Shown: positions 10,001-21,086 of the stretch, one piece after another
Layout of the letters: each line of letters opens with the position of its first letter
Numbering within the stretch: position 1 is the first letter of the stretch
Assembly: GCF_047663525.1 (NCBI RefSeq)
Contig: NC_092603.1
Span: forward strand, 4,865,001 to 4,929,000
DNA from: Anas platyrhynchos
Taxonomy: Eukaryota; Chordata; Aves; Anseriformes; Anatidae
Length of the DNA: 64,000 nucleotides
Direction: 5' to 3'
Made by a program: the position numbers and the translations under genes
The notes under the pieces: generated by a model
Database searches by the model: none
Told to the model about the DNA's origin: nothing
The model's input: only the letters and a program-made list of their open reading frames with translations

Positions 10001-13000
10001 AATTTTTTTCGGGGGTCTGCAAATTTTCGGGGGGAGGGGGTCCCAAATTTTTTGGGGGGGTTCCCTAATTTTTCCGATTGGCCCCCAAACTTTTTGGGGA
10101 TCCCCAAATTCTTTCGGGGGGTCCCCAACATTTGGGGGAGTCCCCAATATTTTTAGGGTTCCCCAATTTTTCTGGGGGGTCTCCCCAAAATTTTGGGGGA
10201 TCCCCAATTTTTGGGGGGGATCCCCAATATTTTTTGGGGTCCCCAAATTTTTGGGGAGTCCCCAAATTTTCTGGGGCGTCCCAAAATTTTTTTTGGGGGG
10301 TCCCCAAACTTCCTGGGGGCTTCCCCAATTTTTTGAAGGGGTCCCCAAAATTTTTGGGATCCCCATTTTTTTCATGGGGTCCCCAATAGTGGGGGTGGTT
10401 CCCCAAATTTTCAGACCTCAAAATTTTTGGGGCTCCCCAACTTTTTTCGGGGTGTCCCCAATATTGTTGGGGTTCCCCAATTTTTTTTGGGGGGGGGTCC
10501 CCAAAATTTTTGGAGATTCCCCCAATTTTTTCGGGGAGGGGGGGTCCCCAATATTTGTGGATATCCCCAAATTTCCTGGGGAGGGTTCCCCAATTTTTTG
10601 GAGGGTCGCCAAAATTTTGGGGAGTCCCCATATTTCCTGAGGGATTCCCCAATTTTTCAGAGGTGTCCCCAAAATTTTTTGGGGGGTCTCCACCTTTGGG
10701 GGGGGGGGCTCTCAAATATTTGGGGGGGGGTCTCCAATTTTTTCAGGAGTTCCCCAGATTTTCAGGGGGGTCCCCAAAATTTTTGGAGCTCCACAAACTT
10801 TTTCGGGGGGGCCTCTAACTTTTTGGGGGGTCCCCAATTTTTTCGGGGGGGGGATCCCCAAAATATTTGGAGATCCCCACATTTTTTCGGGGGGGGGGGC
10901 CTCCAACTTTTCTTTTTTTTTCTTTCATGTTTTTTTTTTCTGATTTTTTTTTTTTCCCCAAAATTTTAGAGGGGGGGGGGGTTGATAGGGGAAGGGGGGG
11001 GGGACCCCAAAAATCCCCCCCCCCCCCCCGTTACCTAGCGGGGCGCAGGGCGGCCGGGGCCGCTCACCTGCTGCCGGTGAGCGGGGGCGCGGGGGGGGGG
11101 GGGCGCGGCCGGGGGGGGCCCCCCCGCGGCGGGGGGGGGGGGCGGCGGTGGCGCGGGGGGGGGCAGCGGGGGGGGCGCCCGCGTGTGCAGCCCGAAGAGG
11201 CCCTTGCGCTTCTTCATCTCCCGGCCCGAGATGAACCTGGAGGGGGGGGATTTTGGGGTCAGTTTGGGAGGTTTTGGGGTTTTTGGGGGTGGAGGGATTT
11301 TGGGGTCAGTTTGGGGGGTTTTGTTTTTTTTGGGGGGTTTTGGGGTTGGGGGGGTTGGGAGGAGTTTGGGGTTTTTGGGGTGGGGGGGATTTTGGGGTCA
11401 GTTTGGGGGGTTTTGTTTTTTTGGGGGGGTTTTGGGGTTGGGGGGGTTGGGAGGAGTTTGGGGTTTTTGGGGGTGGAGGGATTTTGGGGTCAGTTTGGGG
11501 GGTTTTGTTTTTTTGGGGGGGTTTGGGGTTGGGGGGGTTGGGAGGAGTTTGGGGTTTTTGGGGTGGGGGGGATTTTGGGGTCAGTTTGGGGGGTTTTGGG
11601 GTTTTTGGGGGTGGGGGATTTTGGGGTCAGTTTGGGGGGGTTTGGGGTTTTTGGGGGTGGAGGGATTTTGGGGTCAGTTTGGGGGGTTTTGGGGTTTTTG
11701 GGGGGTTTTGGGGTTGGGGGGGTTGGGAGGAGTTTGGGTTTTTTGGGGTGGGGGGTATTTTGGGGTCAGTTTAGGGGGGGTTGGGGTTTTTGGGGGTGGG
11801 GGGATTTTGGGGTCAGTTTGGGGGATTTTGGGGTTTTTGGGGGTGGGGGGATTTTGGGGTCAGTTTGGGGGGTTTTGGGGCTTTTGGGGGTGGAGGGATT
11901 TTGGGGTCAGTTTGGGGGGTTTTGGTTTTTTTGGGGGGTTTTGGGGTTGGGGGGGTTGGGAGGAGTTTGGGGTTTTTTGGGGTGGGGGGATTTTGGGGTC
12001 AGTTTGGGGGGTTTTGGGGTTTTTGGGGGTGGAGGGATTTTGGGGTCAGTTTGGGGGGTTTGGGGGTTTTTTGGGGTTTTGGGGGTTGGGGGGGTTGGGA
12101 GGAGTTTGGGGTTTTTGGGGTGGGGGGGATTTTGGGGTCAGTTTGGGAGGTTTTGGGGTTTTTGGGGGTGGAGGGATTTTGGGGTCAGTTTGGGGGGTTT
12201 TGTTTTTTTTGGGGATTTTTGGGGTTGGGGGGGTTGGGAGGAGTTTGGGGTTTTTGGGGTGGGGGGATTTTGGGGTCAGTTTGGGGGGGTTTGGGGTTTT
12301 TGGGGGTGGAGGGATTTTGGGGTCAGTTTGGGGGGTTTTGGGGTTTTTGGGGGTGGAGGGATTTTGCGGTCAGTTTGGGGGGTTTTGGTTTTTTTGGGGG
12401 GTTTTGGGGTTGGGGGGGTTGGGAGGAGTTTGGGGGTTTTGGGGTTGGGGGGGTTGGGAGGAGTTTGGGGTTTTTGGGGTGGGGGGGATTTTGGGGTCAG
12501 TTTGGGGGGTTTTGGGGTTTTTGGGGGTGGAGGGATTTTGGGGTCAGTTTGGGGGGTTTTGTTTTTTTTGGGGAGTTTTGGGGTTGGGGGGGTTGGGAGG
12601 AGTTTGGGGTTTTTGGGGTGGGGGGATTTTGGGGTCAGTTTGGGGGGTTTTGGGGTTTTTGGGGGTGGAGGGATTTTGGGGTCAGTTTGGGGGGTTTTGG
12701 TTTTTTTTGGGGGTTTTGGGGTTGGGGGGGTTGGGAGGAGTTTGGGGTTTTTGGGGTGGGGGGGATTTTGGGGTCAGTTTGGGAGGTTTTGGGGTTTTGG
12801 GGGGTGGAGGGATTTTGGGGTCAGTTTGGGGGGTTTTGTTTTTTTGGGGGGGTTTTGGGGTTGGGGGGGTTGGGAGGAGTTTGGGTTTTGTGTGGTGGGG
12901 GGGATTTTGGGGTCAGTTTGGGGGGTTTTGGGGGATAGGGGGTTAAGGGGGGGTTGGGGGGAGTTTGGGGTTTTTGGGGTGGGGTGGTTAAGGGGGAGGT

Positions 13001-16000
13001 TGGGGGGTTTGGGGATTTTGGGGTCAGTTTGGGGGGTTTGGGGGGGTTGGGGGTAGTTTGGGGTTTTGTGGGGTTTTGTAGGGTTTTGGGTTTTTGGAGA
13101 GTTTGGGATTTTGGGGGGTTTTGGGGGTTGGGGGGAGTTTGGGGTTTTGGGGGAGTTTGGGGTTTTGGGGGGTTGGGGGGGTCAGGGGGGTTTGGGGGGT
13201 GTTGGGGTGAGTTTGGGGGGTGATGGGGTTTAGAGTGAATTCGGGGGGGTTTGGGGCGGGGGGGTTGGGGTGAGTGGGGAGGTTTTGGGGTGAGTTCGGG
13301 GTTTTTGGGGTCACTGGGGATTTTGGGACGTAGGCTGGGTTTGGGGAGGGGGTGTTGGGGTGAGTTTGGGGGAGGGCTTGGGGTGAGTTTGGAGGGGTTT
13401 GGGGTGAGGTTTTTTTATTTTTGGGTGACTGGGGGGGTTGGGGTCGGATTTGGGGTGGGGGGGGGCATTTTGGGGTGAGGGGGGGCATTTTGGGGTGCTC
13501 CCACCTGTCCTTGTGCGTGCTGAGGGCGCCCAGCAGCTGGCCGTAGCGCTCACCCTTGGGGGTCTCCGCCAGCTGCGAAGGCAAAAAGGTGGAGGGGGGG
13601 GGGGTCAGAGCATTGCGGGGGGGTCACCCCAAAATTTTTGGGGTGGGGGGGGCCCCAAAAAACCTGTCCCAGCAGCAGCGCGTCCCAGTTGGCGTTGGCG
13701 AAGGGCAGGATCTCGCGCTCCAGGTCGAAGTATTTCTTCTTGCAGCACACGCTCAGGTGGTACAGGATGAGGTGGGCCACGTCCACCCTGGGGGGGGGGC
13801 ACCCCAAAAATCCGAATAACCGGGGGGGGGCACCCCAGGGCGCTGCCTTTTTGGGGGGGGATTGGGGAAAATTCCCCGAAATGGGAATAACGGGGGCTGG
13901 GTTATTTTTTTGGGAGGGTATGGGTTTATTTTGGGGGCTGTTTTTTTTTTGGGGGGGGGTGAATTTTTTTTTGGGGGGGTGAATTTTTTTTTTAGGGGGT
14001 GAATTTTTTTTGGGGGGGTTGAATTTGGGGGTGGGGGGGCTGGGTTTGGGGTGGGGGGGAGCTCCCTGAAGGCGCCGCGGCGGTGCCAATTTTAGGGGGG
14101 GCGCCCGATAGATGGGGGCAAATCCCGATTTTTTTTTGGGGGGGGGGTGCAGGTTTTGGGGTTCTGGATGAGCGTATAAAAGGGGGGGGCGCTACATTTA
14201 GAAAAGGGGGCACTAAATTTGGGGGGGGGGGGGCACAATTTGGTGCCCCCCCTGACTCACCAGCGCAGCGGCAGCCGCCGGACGCTCTCGGTGCCGCCGG
14301 TGCAGACGCAGCACTCGAAGACGTAAAACCTAAAATTTTTTGATTTTTTTTGATTTTTTTTTCCGGGGGGGTCTTTAGGGGACCCCCCCCCGATAAAAAA
14401 TCCCCCCACTCACCTGTCCCCGTAGAGCAGGGGCTTGCTGAGGCACTGGGTGCAGGCCTCGTGGAACCACTGCCCGCAGCCGCGGCACTGCAGCATCTTC
14501 AGGTTCCACCTGTGCCCCCCCCCCAAAAAGGGGTTATTTGGGGATGGAAGCCCCAAATTTAGCCGGGGGGGGGTCTTTGACACCCGGGGGGGGCACTCAC
14601 TCGCCGGGCCCCCCGCAGTAGCAGTAGCACTGCTGGCGGTTGGCGAGGTGGGGGGGGTCCCAGTCCAGCGCCTTCAGGGCGTAGGGCAGCACCGCCTTCA
14701 TGCTCAGCATCGCCTTGGCGTGGGGGCCCTTCTTCAGGGCCCCCCCCCGCTGTCACCATTAAAAAGGGGGTTATTTTAAAAGGGGGGGGCTTAAAAATTT
14801 AAAAAAGCCCCCCCCAATGTGGTTTTTTTTTTTTGGCACCCACCTTGGTGGCCACGGCGAAGACGCAGCGGCGGCACATCCAGGCGCCGGCGGGGCGGGG
14901 GGGGGGGCGGTGGCATTGCTGGTGGTAGGCTTGTTTTTGGGGGGGGGCAATTAATTTTTTTTCGGGGGGGGGACATCGAGGAGAGGCAGGGGGCTGATTT
15001 TTTTTGGGGGGGGGGGGCTCACCGTGGCCGCATTTGTCGCAGCGCACCAGGAGGTTTTCGGGGCCCAGCGGCGGCGCCCAGCAGACGCAGCAGGTTTGGT
15101 CCCCCCCCGGCACCGCCGCTGCGAGGGGGGGGGGGATTAATTTGAGGGGGGGTTGGTTAATGAGCCGGGGGGGGGTCGGTTAATGAAATGGGGTCGTTAA
15201 GCGGGCGCACCGGGGCTGATGTCCTTCCAGAGCACCAGGAACTGGGAATTGTCCTCGAACTGCACCAGGCAGGCGCTGCGCGGGCCGTCCACCTGGGGGG
15301 GGGCACAAAAAAAAGGGGGGGGCAAAATTAAAAAAAAGGGGGCAGAAATTAAAAAAAAGGGGGCAGAAATTAAAAAAAAGGGGGTCAGGAAATAAAAGTG
15401 GGGGCAGAAATTAAAAAAAGGGGGCACAAATTAAAAAAAGGGGGGCACGAGTGAAAAAAGGGGGGTACAAATAAAAAGGGGGGGCAAATAAAAAGGGGGG
15501 CAAATTAAAAGGGGGGGGCAAATAAAAAAGTGGGGACACAAATTAAAAAAGAGGGGGCACAAATTAAAACTGGGGGCAGAAATTAAAAAATGGGGGGCAC
15601 AAACAAAAAGGGAGGGCACAAATTTTAAAAAGGGGGGGGGGAACGAATAAAAAAGGGGGGCAGAAATAAAAAAGGGGGGGTACAAATAAAAAGGGGGAAC
15701 AAATAAAAAGGGGGGGACACACAAATTTTAAAAAGGGGGGGCACAAATTAAAAAAAGGGGGTATGAATAAAAAAGGGGGGGCACAAATATAAAAGGGGAG
15801 CAGAAATAAAAAAGGGGGGGGCACAAGTAAAAAGGGGGGCAATGAATAAAAAGGGGGGGCATAAGTAAAAAAAGGGGCACAAATAAAAAAGGGGAGGCAC
15901 AAATAAAAGGGGGGGGCAGAAATAACAAGGGGGGGGAATTAAAAAAGTGGGGGCACAAATTAAAAAGGGGGGGGCGCAAATAACAAGAAGGGGGTTCAGG

Positions 16001-16182
16001 GAAGTGGGGGGGGGCTGGAAATGTCCTTTTCCTATTTTTTTTTTGGGGGGGGGCCTCACCTTTTTGATGGTGCCCAGGTAGAGGAGGCCGTCGGTCCAGC
16101 GCGCCAGCACGTCCTGGCCCTCCCAAAAACGGGGGGGGGCGCGGGGGGGGCGGCCGGGGGGGGCCCCTGGGTCGCTCGCCAT
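7041..16182 (-). CDS. PHF1: PHD finger protein 1 (Polycomb-like, PRC2 accessory)
   Basis: PHF1 reads H3K36me3 through its Tudor domain and recruits or stimulates PRC2 in the nucleus. Coding exons in descending order: 16182-16060, 15292-15211, 15118-15023, 14929-14844, 14749-14601, 14509-14414, 14329-14261, 13787-13664, 13572-13505, 11236-11068, a tiny 9171-9141, 9047-8992, 8079-8020, 7306-7041. Phases close across the first ten. Seen: MASD start with Tudor [19 protein letters not shown] and [22 protein letters not shown]1 CCVC..CDKCGH..YHQQCH..CRRCVF; PHD2 [32 protein letters not shown]; the extended domain [63 protein letters not shown]; and the C-terminal chromo-like [19 protein letters not shown] then TGA. 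The order matches mammalian PHF1. Two oddities: the 31-nt exon leaves the phase one base off, and the last exon needs a frame change inside a run of about 17-18 G. Confidence 0.92.
7307..8991. repeat. PHF1 3' introns: CCTCCCAGTTTGCCCCC and CCCCATAACCCCCC arrays
   Basis: 7320-8019 is a tandem array of 'cctcccagtttgccccc' variants, with an internal ~200-bp segment seen twice (about 7590-7760 and 7800-7970). 8080-8991 is 'aaccccataaccccccc', C-rich on +. The exon at 8020-8079 separates them. All long frames here are proline-rich or glycine-rich repeat shadows. Confidence 0.85.
9172..10975. repeat. PHF1 intron array of self-complementary units (CCCCAAATTTTTGGGG)
   Basis: About 1.8 kb of ~30-bp units in which 'ccccaa(a)nttttt' is followed by 'tgggggg(g)t'. 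Each unit is a near-perfect inverted repeat centred on AAATTT, so either strand can fold into a chain of hairpins. There is no direct-repeat-plus-unique-spacer structure and no coding sense. Confidence 0.85.
11237..13504. repeat. PHF1 intron minisatellite, ~37 bp (TTTTGGGGTCAGTTTGGGGGG)
   Basis: Highly regular ~37-bp units 'gattttggggtcagtttggggggttttggggttt', with a larger ~100-150-bp superunit marked by 'ggttgggaggagtttgg' recurring about 15 times from 11349 to 12975. The 729-codon and 587-codon frames on + are repeats of FWGQFGGF-like peptide, because the unit rarely makes a stop. They sit inside an intron of a gene on the other strand and are not called as genes. Confidence 0.9.
15293..16059. 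repeat. PHF1 intron 1 minisatellite (GGGGGCACAAATTAAAAAA)
   Basis: Tandem ~20-bp units alternating G6-8 with 'cacaaattaaaaa' or 'cagaaataaaaa'. It gives alternating CPPF/FICAPPF peptides on the minus strand. Intronic between the two Tudor-coding exons. Confidence 0.85.
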
Positions 16183-17109
16183 CACATCGTGCCGGGGGGG
16201 GGGGCTGGGGGGGGGGCAAAAATAAATAAATTATTTAGGGGGGGGGCAAAAAAAAAATAGTTGGGGGGGGTCAGGGGTTGGGGGGGGGAGATTGGGGGGG
16301 GGGGTTTTGGGGGGGGCAAATTGGGGGGGGCAAATTGGGGGGGGAAATGGGGGGGGCGATGGGGGGGGTAATGGGGGGGTCCCAGATTATTGGGGGGTCT
16401 TTGGGGGGGTCCCAGGTTGGGGGGGCTCATATGGGGGGGGGATTTTGAGGCGGGGGGAGTCCCAAGGTATGGGGGGGGCACAGATTGGGGGGGGGGCATG
16501 TAGGGTATGGGGATTGGGGGGGGGCATTTTGGGGTCCCAAAATATGGGGGGGGGTCATGAAAGATATGGGGGGGGCACAGATGGGGGGGCTCCTGTAGGG
16601 TATGGGGGGGGCAGATTGGGGGGGGGTCCCAGCTGGGGGGCGGGCATTTGGGGTAGGGTAAGGGGGGCGAGTCCTAAACCGGGGGGGGGGGGACAGAGTT
16701 TGGGGAGGGGGGGTCACACACTTTGGGGGGGGGGCACTACCTATAGGGGGGGGGTCCAAATTTTATTGGGGGGGTCCAAATTTTTTTTTTTTGGGGGGGG
16801 GTCCAATTTTTTTTGGGGGGGACCAATTTTTTGGGGGGGGTGCCGCACTTTTTGGAAGGGCTCCGATTTTTTTTTGGGGGGGGCTCCCATTTTGGGCTGC
16901 CAGCTCCCATTTTTTTTTGGGGGGGGGGCATTTTTTTTGGGGGGGGGAGCGGTGTGTAGGGGGGGGGGCAGCGCTGACGCAGTGCCTATGATCGGGGGGG
17001 GGGGGTCCCGAGCCCGGATCTCGGGGGGGGGGGGGGGGGCATGGGACCGGGTTGAGGGGGGGGATTTTTTTTTTTTTTTTTGGGGGGGGGTCCCGGGGGG
17101 GTCCTTACC
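16183..17109. repeat. PHF1 5' intron, G-run-rich spacer
   Basis: G runs of 7-17 with short AT interruptions between the coding start at 16182 and a splice donor on the minus strand at 17109 (CCTCCG then GTAAGGA). That donor marks a probable non-coding first exon from 17110 upward. Nothing else is recognisable. Confidence 0.6.
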
Positions 17110-17760
17110 GGAGGCGGCGGGGCCGGCGGCGGCAGCGCGGGGCCGTGACGCAGCAGCGGCGGCGGCGGGGGGGGGCCCAGGGGGGGGCGCGGAGGGACGG
17201 CGGCACCGGGCCCCCCCCCCGCCCCCCCCCCAACCGGGGCCCGGCCCTGCTCCCGCCCCCCCCCCCCCCCGCCGCTGCCGCCGTGGAGCCGCCCACAGCC
17301 CCCAAGCCCCCGCCCCCAGCCACCCAAGCCCCGCCCACTCCCCGAAGCCCCGCCCCCTGTACCCAAACCCCGCCCCCACCGCCTAAGCCCCGCCCCCCCA
17401 CCCGGCGGGCTCGGCCGCGGCTGCGCGGCCACGTGACCCCCGGCGCGCCTCCCTATTGGCCGGCGCCCCGGGGCGGCGCGCGGCGATTGGCGGAGGCGCC
17501 GCCCAATGGGAGCGCGGGGCGGGAGCGGTTTGAGTGTGCGCGCCGCAATGGCGGCGGGGCCCGGCGGCGGCGGCGGCGCCCGCCCGGTACCGGCCACGGC
17601 GGCGGCTGCGTCACTTCCGGCCGACCTCCGGGTCATCGGGGCGCAAGGCCCGCGCCAGGAGCGCGGCGGCCGCGCCTGAGCCGGAGGCTCCCGAACAGGT
17701 TGGGCCCCGCTCCCGTTCCCGGTGCCGGTTCCGGTCTCACCCTCCCGTTCTCCCGTAGAA
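17110..17760. promoter_or_regulatory. Divergent CpG-island promoter of PHF1 (-) and KIFC1 copy 1 (+)
   Basis: CpG-rich interval between the PHF1 non-coding first-exon donor (17109/17110, minus) and KIFC1 exon 1 (+). It carries CACGTG at 17430, inverted CCAAT boxes ATTGG at 17455 and 17486, a direct CCAAT at 17503, and a CAATGGCGGC motif over the KIFC1 start (17546-17555). TATA-less with spaced CCAAT boxes is typical of bidirectional promoters of cell-cycle genes (NF-Y type). A close copy sits at 39251-39382. Confidence 0.7.
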
Positions 17761-18165
17761 ACGGCGCCGCTCCGGGCCCCGAGCGGGCTGGGCTCCCAGC
17801 AGCCGCGCCCCGTTGCGGGCTATCAGCGTCCCGACGGCACCAGGCCCAGGTAGGGCGGCACCGGGGGGGTCCCGGTTCCACCGTTCGGTCGCGGTGACCC
17901 CCCCGTGCCCCCCCCCAGGGCTTCTCCGCAAGGCCATGACCGTCGCCGCAGCCCCCCAGGCCGGGAAAAAGGCCCCGGGGGCGGCTTCGGGATCGGCAGC
18001 GCCGCCTCCGGTACCGGGGGTGCGGCGGCGGGCGGCGGGGGACCCGAGGGGGCAGCTGGCGGAGCTGCGGGAGAAGATAAGGGGCCTGGAGGATGACAAC
18101 CGGCAGCTCCGGGAGCAGCTGCAGCACAGCCGGGCCCGGGAGGAGGAGCTGGAGGGACAAGTGAG

Positions 18166-18571
18166 GTGAGAGCCCCGGTAACACCACCCCCCGGTACCGG
18201 TTTGCACCCTCCCGGTAACCGGGGACCTGTCCCCTGACCCCTTCTGTACCCGGGGACCCCATTCCGGTAACCAGGGACCCCCCACTCCGGTAATGGAGGA
18301 CCTGTCCCCTTTCCCCCCAGTACCGGGGACCCCCCTCCGGTAACCGGGAACTCCCCCCCGGTAACCGGGGACCCGTCCCCTTCCCCCTCCAGTGCCCGGG
18401 GACCCCCCTCCGGTAACCGGGGACTCTCCCCCTTCCCTGTCTGGTACTGGGAACCCCCCTCAGGGTACGGAAGCCCCCTCCCCTTCCCCCTCCGATACCC
18501 GGGGACCCCCCCTCCGATACCAGAGACCCCCCCCCCTCCGGTAACGGCGCCCCCCCCCCGGTGCCTCCCAG
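18166..18571. repeat. KIFC1 intron 3 CCGGTAACCGGGGAC minisatellite
   Basis: Tandem ~20-bp units 'ccggtaaccggggaccc', partly palindromic (CCGGTAACCGG). The same array is present inverted in copy 2 at 38216-38621. Confidence 0.8.
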
Positions 18572-19510
18572 CTCTCTGCGCACGGAGCTGCAGCAGTCCC
18601 AGGAGGAGCGGTCCCGGTGGCAGCGGGAGCCGGAGGCGCAGGCGGCCGAGCGGCAGCGGCTGGCGGCTGAGCTCCAGGAGCGGCACCGGCAGCTGGAGGA
18701 GCTCCGGGAGGCGGCGCGGGACCGGGAGGAGCAGCTGGGGGCCGCCCAGGTGGGTACGAGGCTGATTTCCCCCCCCCCCCCCACGGGGCAAAACCAGCAA
18801 AACGCGGGATTCTGCCCCAAAATGGGCTGCGAGGAGCGCAGCTGGAGATGCTTCGGGGGGCTTTTTACCCGATTTCGGGGTGTTTTGCCGGATTTTTCCC
18901 CAATTGTTGTCTTCTCCCAAATTATTCCTCGTACCCCCCTAAATTATTATCTTAGGCTCCCCTGATTATTGGGGTCTTCCCCCCCAACCCTTCCTGATAT
19001 TGGGGCATTTCCTCCAGATTTTGGGGGCTCTTCCCCGAATTCTGCTTGGCTTTTCCCGCAAACTTTGGGGGAGTTTCCACCAATTCTGTGTGTTTCCCAA
19101 CCAAATCTTGGTGGGTTTCCCCTCCCCCTGTATTCTGGATGGTTTTTCCCCATGTTTTTTGGGGGGCTCTTCCCGAAGATTTTATAGGTTATTTCCCCAA
19201 ATTCTTGGTGCTTTTTCTACAAGCTCTTCGCGGACGGGGTACCCAAGTTCTGTGCGTTTTTTCCCTAAAGTTTTGAATTTTTACATCCAATTCTTGGCGC
19301 TCCTGTCTTGGCCGACGGCGTTGGGCGCCTCTTGGCCAACGGGGTCGGGTCTTTCCCCCCCAGGCGGAGCTGCGGGAGGTGTCGGGGGCGCTGTCGCGGC
19401 GCGAGGCGGAGGTGTCGGAGCTGCGGGCGCTGGCGGGGGCGCAGGAGGAGCATTTGCACGCGCTGGAGATGGAGCGGCGCCGCCTGCACAACCAGCTGCA
19501 GGAGCTCAAG

Positions 19511-20254
19511 GTGCACCGGGGGGGCTGACACTGAAAATATCAATAATAATTTAAAAACCAGGATTCGTTTCGGGGGATTTTTCACCCCAAGATGTAAAAA
19601 ATAATAAAAATAATAAATAATAGTAATAATAATAACATTAGTATTTCATGTTTTGTTTTTGTCAAAATTAAAAAAAAATGTTTTTTTTTCTCAAACTTTT
19701 TTTAAAATAACATTCCTGTTTTTTCCTCAAAGTTAAAAAATATCATTTATTCTTTTTTCTCAAAATTGAAAAACAAAACCTTTTTTTAGTTTGCTCAAAT
19801 AAAAAATCATCTTTCTTTTTTTGATTTTTACTGAAATTTTAAAAAGTCAAAAGAACACTTCTTCTATTTCTCAAAATTTAAAATAGAATAACTCATTTCA
19901 TTTTTTGAGCTTTTTTGCTCAGAGTTTAACAAATACATATGTTTTTGCCCCAAATTTTTAAAAATACAAAAACAAATCATTTTTTTGCTCAGTTAAAAAA
20001 AAAAACACTTAATTTTCCCTCAAATTAAAAAAAATATATAAAATGCTTAGTTTTTCTTGCTCAAAATTAAAAAAATACATAGTTTTGGGGGTTTTGCTCA
20101 AAATCTATAAACAACAGAATGGTCATGGTTCGTTTCTGGTTTTTTGTTCAGAATTGTAAGAGTATATAAGAATATAAATATTTAACTCTGAAAGTTTTTC
20201 TTATATATCCATACTTAAATACAGAAAAATACAGAAAAATAATCTGTCTGACAA
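19511..20254. other. AT-rich segment inside KIFC1 intron 5
   Basis: An abrupt change to AT-rich DNA with 'ttttgctcaaaatttaaaaa' style repeats, unlike the surrounding GC-rich introns. The same segment is present in inverted orientation in copy 2 at about 36530-37240, so it predates the duplication. No gene seen. Confidence 0.7.
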
Positions 20255-20360
20255 GTGGCAGTCGGGCAGGGCTCAGGGCTGTGGCAATTGGGGCCACGTC
20301 AGGTCACCATTGGGATCCCCCAAGGCTCCGTTTTAGGGCCAGTCCTCTTCAAGTCCTCGA
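20255..20360 (+). mobile_element. LINE (CR1-like) reverse-transcriptase fragment, copy 1
   Basis: Translates on + to [17 protein letters not shown], the conserved RT block around GxPQGSxLGPxLF of non-LTR retrotransposons. CR1 is the dominant family in birds. Only about 100 bp survive, directly before KIFC1 exon 6. The inverted twin is at about 36420-36525. Confidence 0.7.
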
Positions 20361-20440
20361 TATTCTACAAAATACCTTTTTTTCCCTTTTTTTTTTCCCC
20401 CTCCCCAGGGGAACATCCGCGTCTTCTGCTGTGTGCGCCC

Positions 20441-20912
20441 CCATTTCCCCCCAAAGACCCCTATTTCCCTCCCATTTCCCCCACAAGTGCCCCCATTCCC
20501 TCCAGTTTCTGCCCTATTTCCCCCCCCAAGAAGCGCTGTTTCCCCCCATTTTCCCCATAAATGCCCCTGTTTCTTCCCATTCTCCCCAAAAGTGCCTGTT
20601 TGCCCCAGTTTCCCCCCCAAAGTGCCCCGTTAGCCCCACCAAATGCCCCCATTTCCCCCCAAAGACCCCTATTTCCCCCCCATTTCCCCCCAAAGACCCC
20701 CATTTCCCCCCAGTTTCCACCCCAAATACCCCCGTTTGCCCCTGGACTCCCCCCAAAGACCCCTATTTCCCCCACAAGTGCCCCCATTCCCCCAGTTTCT
20801 ACCCCAAACGCCCCCGTTTACCCCTGAACTCCCCCCAATGACCCTTATTTTCCCCCAAAAGACCCCTTTTTCCCCCCATTTGCCCTATAACCCCCCCCCC
20901 GTCCCCCCCCAG
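20441..20912. repeat. KIFC1 intron 7 minisatellite (CCCCAAATGCCCCCATTTCCCCC)
   Basis: Units 'cccccaaagacccctatttcccc' and 'caagtgcccccattcccc'. In copy 1 this array abuts the broken exon 6 directly. It is the same array as 34103-35882 (copy 2) and 39419-40261 (copy 3). Confidence 0.85.
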
Positions 20913-21086
20913 TCGGCCCTGGACGGGTACCCCGTCTGCATCTTCGCCTACGGGCAGACGGGCAGCGGCAAAACCTACACCATGGAGGGGCCGGGGGGCG
21001 CCGACCCCACAAGTTGGGGGGTGATCCCCCGCGCCGTGCGGCACCTCTTCGGGGGCGCCCGCCAGCTGGAGCACAAAGGGTGGCAG

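Noticed and set aside
9172-10975. CRISPR-like regular repeats
   Set aside because: No constant direct repeat with unique spacers of even length. Units are self-complementary and drift continuously, and the context is a vertebrate intron.
10867-13056. Very long + strand frames (up to 729 codons) of [16 protein letters not shown]-like peptide
   Set aside because: They are translations of a ~37-bp intronic minisatellite of PHF1 (other strand). Several frames are open at once and no codon pattern or splice logic supports them.
19511-20254. AT-rich block as an independent transposon
   Set aside because: No terminal repeats, target duplication or coding motif. It is shared by copies 1 and 2 at the same intron position, so it is simply intron content.
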